This document shows positions 14,576-15,372 of a stretch of DNA of 15,372 nucleotides, piece after piece. Numbering within the stretch: position 1 is the first letter of the stretch; each line of letters opens with the position of its first letter. The notes under the pieces were generated by a model. That model saw only the letters and a list, made by a program, of their open reading frames with translations, had not been told where the DNA came from and searched no databases. Source of the stretch: Bacteroidales bacterium UBA4866 (lineage in GTDB: Bacteria > Bacteroidota > Bacteroidia > Bacteroidales > P3); the NCBI GenBank assembly GCA_002399565.1, contig DHDW01000022.1, positions 31,704-47,075 on the forward strand, given 5' to 3'. The position numbers and the translations under genes are program-made.

Positions 14576-15372
14576 ATGAGAACTAAATTGTTTATTTTAA
14601 CGCTTGTCCTTTCCTATGGTTTCAATTTATCAGGACAAGAAAAAGTTGTTTATATAGAACAACCCTTAGAGAAGAAAGTAAGTCATATCAGATTATCTAA
14701 AAATGCAGAGGCGGATATTTTATATTCAAAATCATCAGCAATGGGTAGTCCATCAAAATTACAAATAACTTCAACTGGAATTGATAGTGGTTTGGTTGGG
14801 GATTTGCGAGATATTTGTAAATTAATTGACGATACCCTAATTGTTTATGAGAATAAAAGGCTAAAAGAGAAGCAGATTAGGCTCTTAATAACAACCAAAG
14901 AGCCTATATCCTCAATAGTATTGGATAATAATGCGAAAGCAAAAATTGAGTTTAAAGAAGATATTGAACTCTTCAAGTTAATTGCCAACGAGCATTCAGC
15001 ATGTGTTTTCCCTTCATCAGTAAATGCAGACTCAATTATTGTTGTAGGTAAATCTTATTCAGAGATTACATTCTATGATATTTATGTAGACAAGAGCATT
15101 GAGTTAAACCTTGAATCAAAAGCAAACTTTGATGCCAGAAAAGGAGGATTTAATCCCGCAGGAGCTCAATCATTTTCTTTTACAATAGGTTCAAATATTT
15201 ATCTTTTTGGAAGTAAGTATCCAAGAATAGAGTCTAATAAAAATAAATCCAATTCACCAATATCACAATCAGAAGATAAGCAGATTAGAATAGGCTATCC
15301 AGGGTTTAATTTTGAAATTGGAATGAATTCTTTAATTACATTAGCCAACGATAATACTTACAATTCAACCAT
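14576..15372 (+). CDS. Secreted protein, possibly GIN/DUF2807-like, truncated by window end
   Basis: An open frame begins at an ATG 29 nt after the anti-sigma gene and runs off the window, with at least 265 residues visible. It starts with a signal peptide (MRTKLFILTLVLSYGFNLSG, cleavage near the Gln). The next 170 residues read as short beta-strands with small turns (HIRLSKNAEADILYSKSSAM, LLITTKEPISSIVLDNNAKA, IIVVGKSYSEITFYDIYVDK), similar in style to the head-GIN (DUF2807) beta-helical proteins often found behind sigma/anti-sigma pairs in Bacteroidota. From about residue 235 the text (GYPGFNFEIGMNSLITLAND) could begin a different C-terminal domain, perhaps an outer-membrane barrel, but the window ends. 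The family assignment is by general pattern, not by a diagnostic motif. It is probably co-transcribed with the sigma factor and may be its target or sensor partner. Confidence 0.7.
   Translation, partial: MRTKLFILTLVLSYGFNLSGQEKVVYIEQPLEKKVSHIRLSKNAEADILYSKSSAMGSPSKLQITSTGIDSGLVGDLRDICKLIDDTLIVYENKRLKEKQIRLLITTKEPISSIVLDNNAKAKIEFKEDIELFKLIANEHSACVFPSSVNADSIIVVGKSYSEITFYDIYVDKSIELNLESKANFDARKGGFNPAGAQSFSFTIGSNIYLFGSKYPRIESNKNKSNSPISQSEDKQIRIGYPGFNFEIGMNSLITLANDNTYNST

Overview
The window looks like a chromosomal segment of a low-GC member of the Bacteroidota, most likely Bacteroidales-like. Three things point there: a PorZ-type component of the type IX secretion system (T9SS), an ECF sigma/anti-sigma pair with a Bacteroidota-style anti-sigma N-terminus, and promoter-like boxes of the form TAnnTTTG. 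The DNA is strongly AT-rich and starts follow A-rich stretches instead of clear Shine-Dalgarno sequences. The genus cannot be named from this sequence.

Layout. (1) Positions 161-8269, all on +, form a tightly spaced envelope cluster: a large secreted TPR protein, an outer-membrane beta-barrel protein, PorZ (T9SS attachment-complex protein with its own C-terminal sorting domain) and recO (recombination mediator). Gaps are 30, 89 and 13 nt, so co-transcription is plausible. The first two genes lack assigned functions and their position beside porZ makes them candidates for envelope or secretion work. (2) Positions 8270-9020 are a 751-bp non-coding stretch packed with repeats: an element of about 353 bp with inverted arms carrying phased GATT units, a 21-bp minisatellite inside it, an abutting palindrome built on 9-bp units, and a GC-richer inverted repeat, followed by a promoter. 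(3) Positions 9021-11684 encode a hybrid sensor histidine kinase with a periplasmic ABC-substrate-binding-like sensor and a degenerate C-terminal receiver. (4) Positions 11673-13022 (-) encode a MATE efflux transporter, convergent with the kinase and overlapping it by 12 nt. (5) Positions 13023-13349 are the divergent regulatory region. It holds a promoter for each side and, ahead of the sigma gene, a possible 21-residue leader ORF with a perfect 12-bp hairpin inside it. (6) Positions 13350 to the window end carry an ECF sigma factor, its probable membrane anti-sigma factor, and the start of a secreted protein resembling the GIN/DUF2807 beta-rich group, truncated by the window edge.

Functionally the window joins envelope biogenesis and T9SS (cluster 1) with two envelope-sensing systems (the hybrid kinase and the ECF module) and an efflux pump. 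No phage, CRISPR, rRNA, tRNA or transposase gene was seen. The most unusual non-coding material is the compound repeat region between recO and the kinase. The most unusual coding features are the receiver that has lost its phospho-acceptor and the uncharacterised TPR/barrel pair beside porZ.
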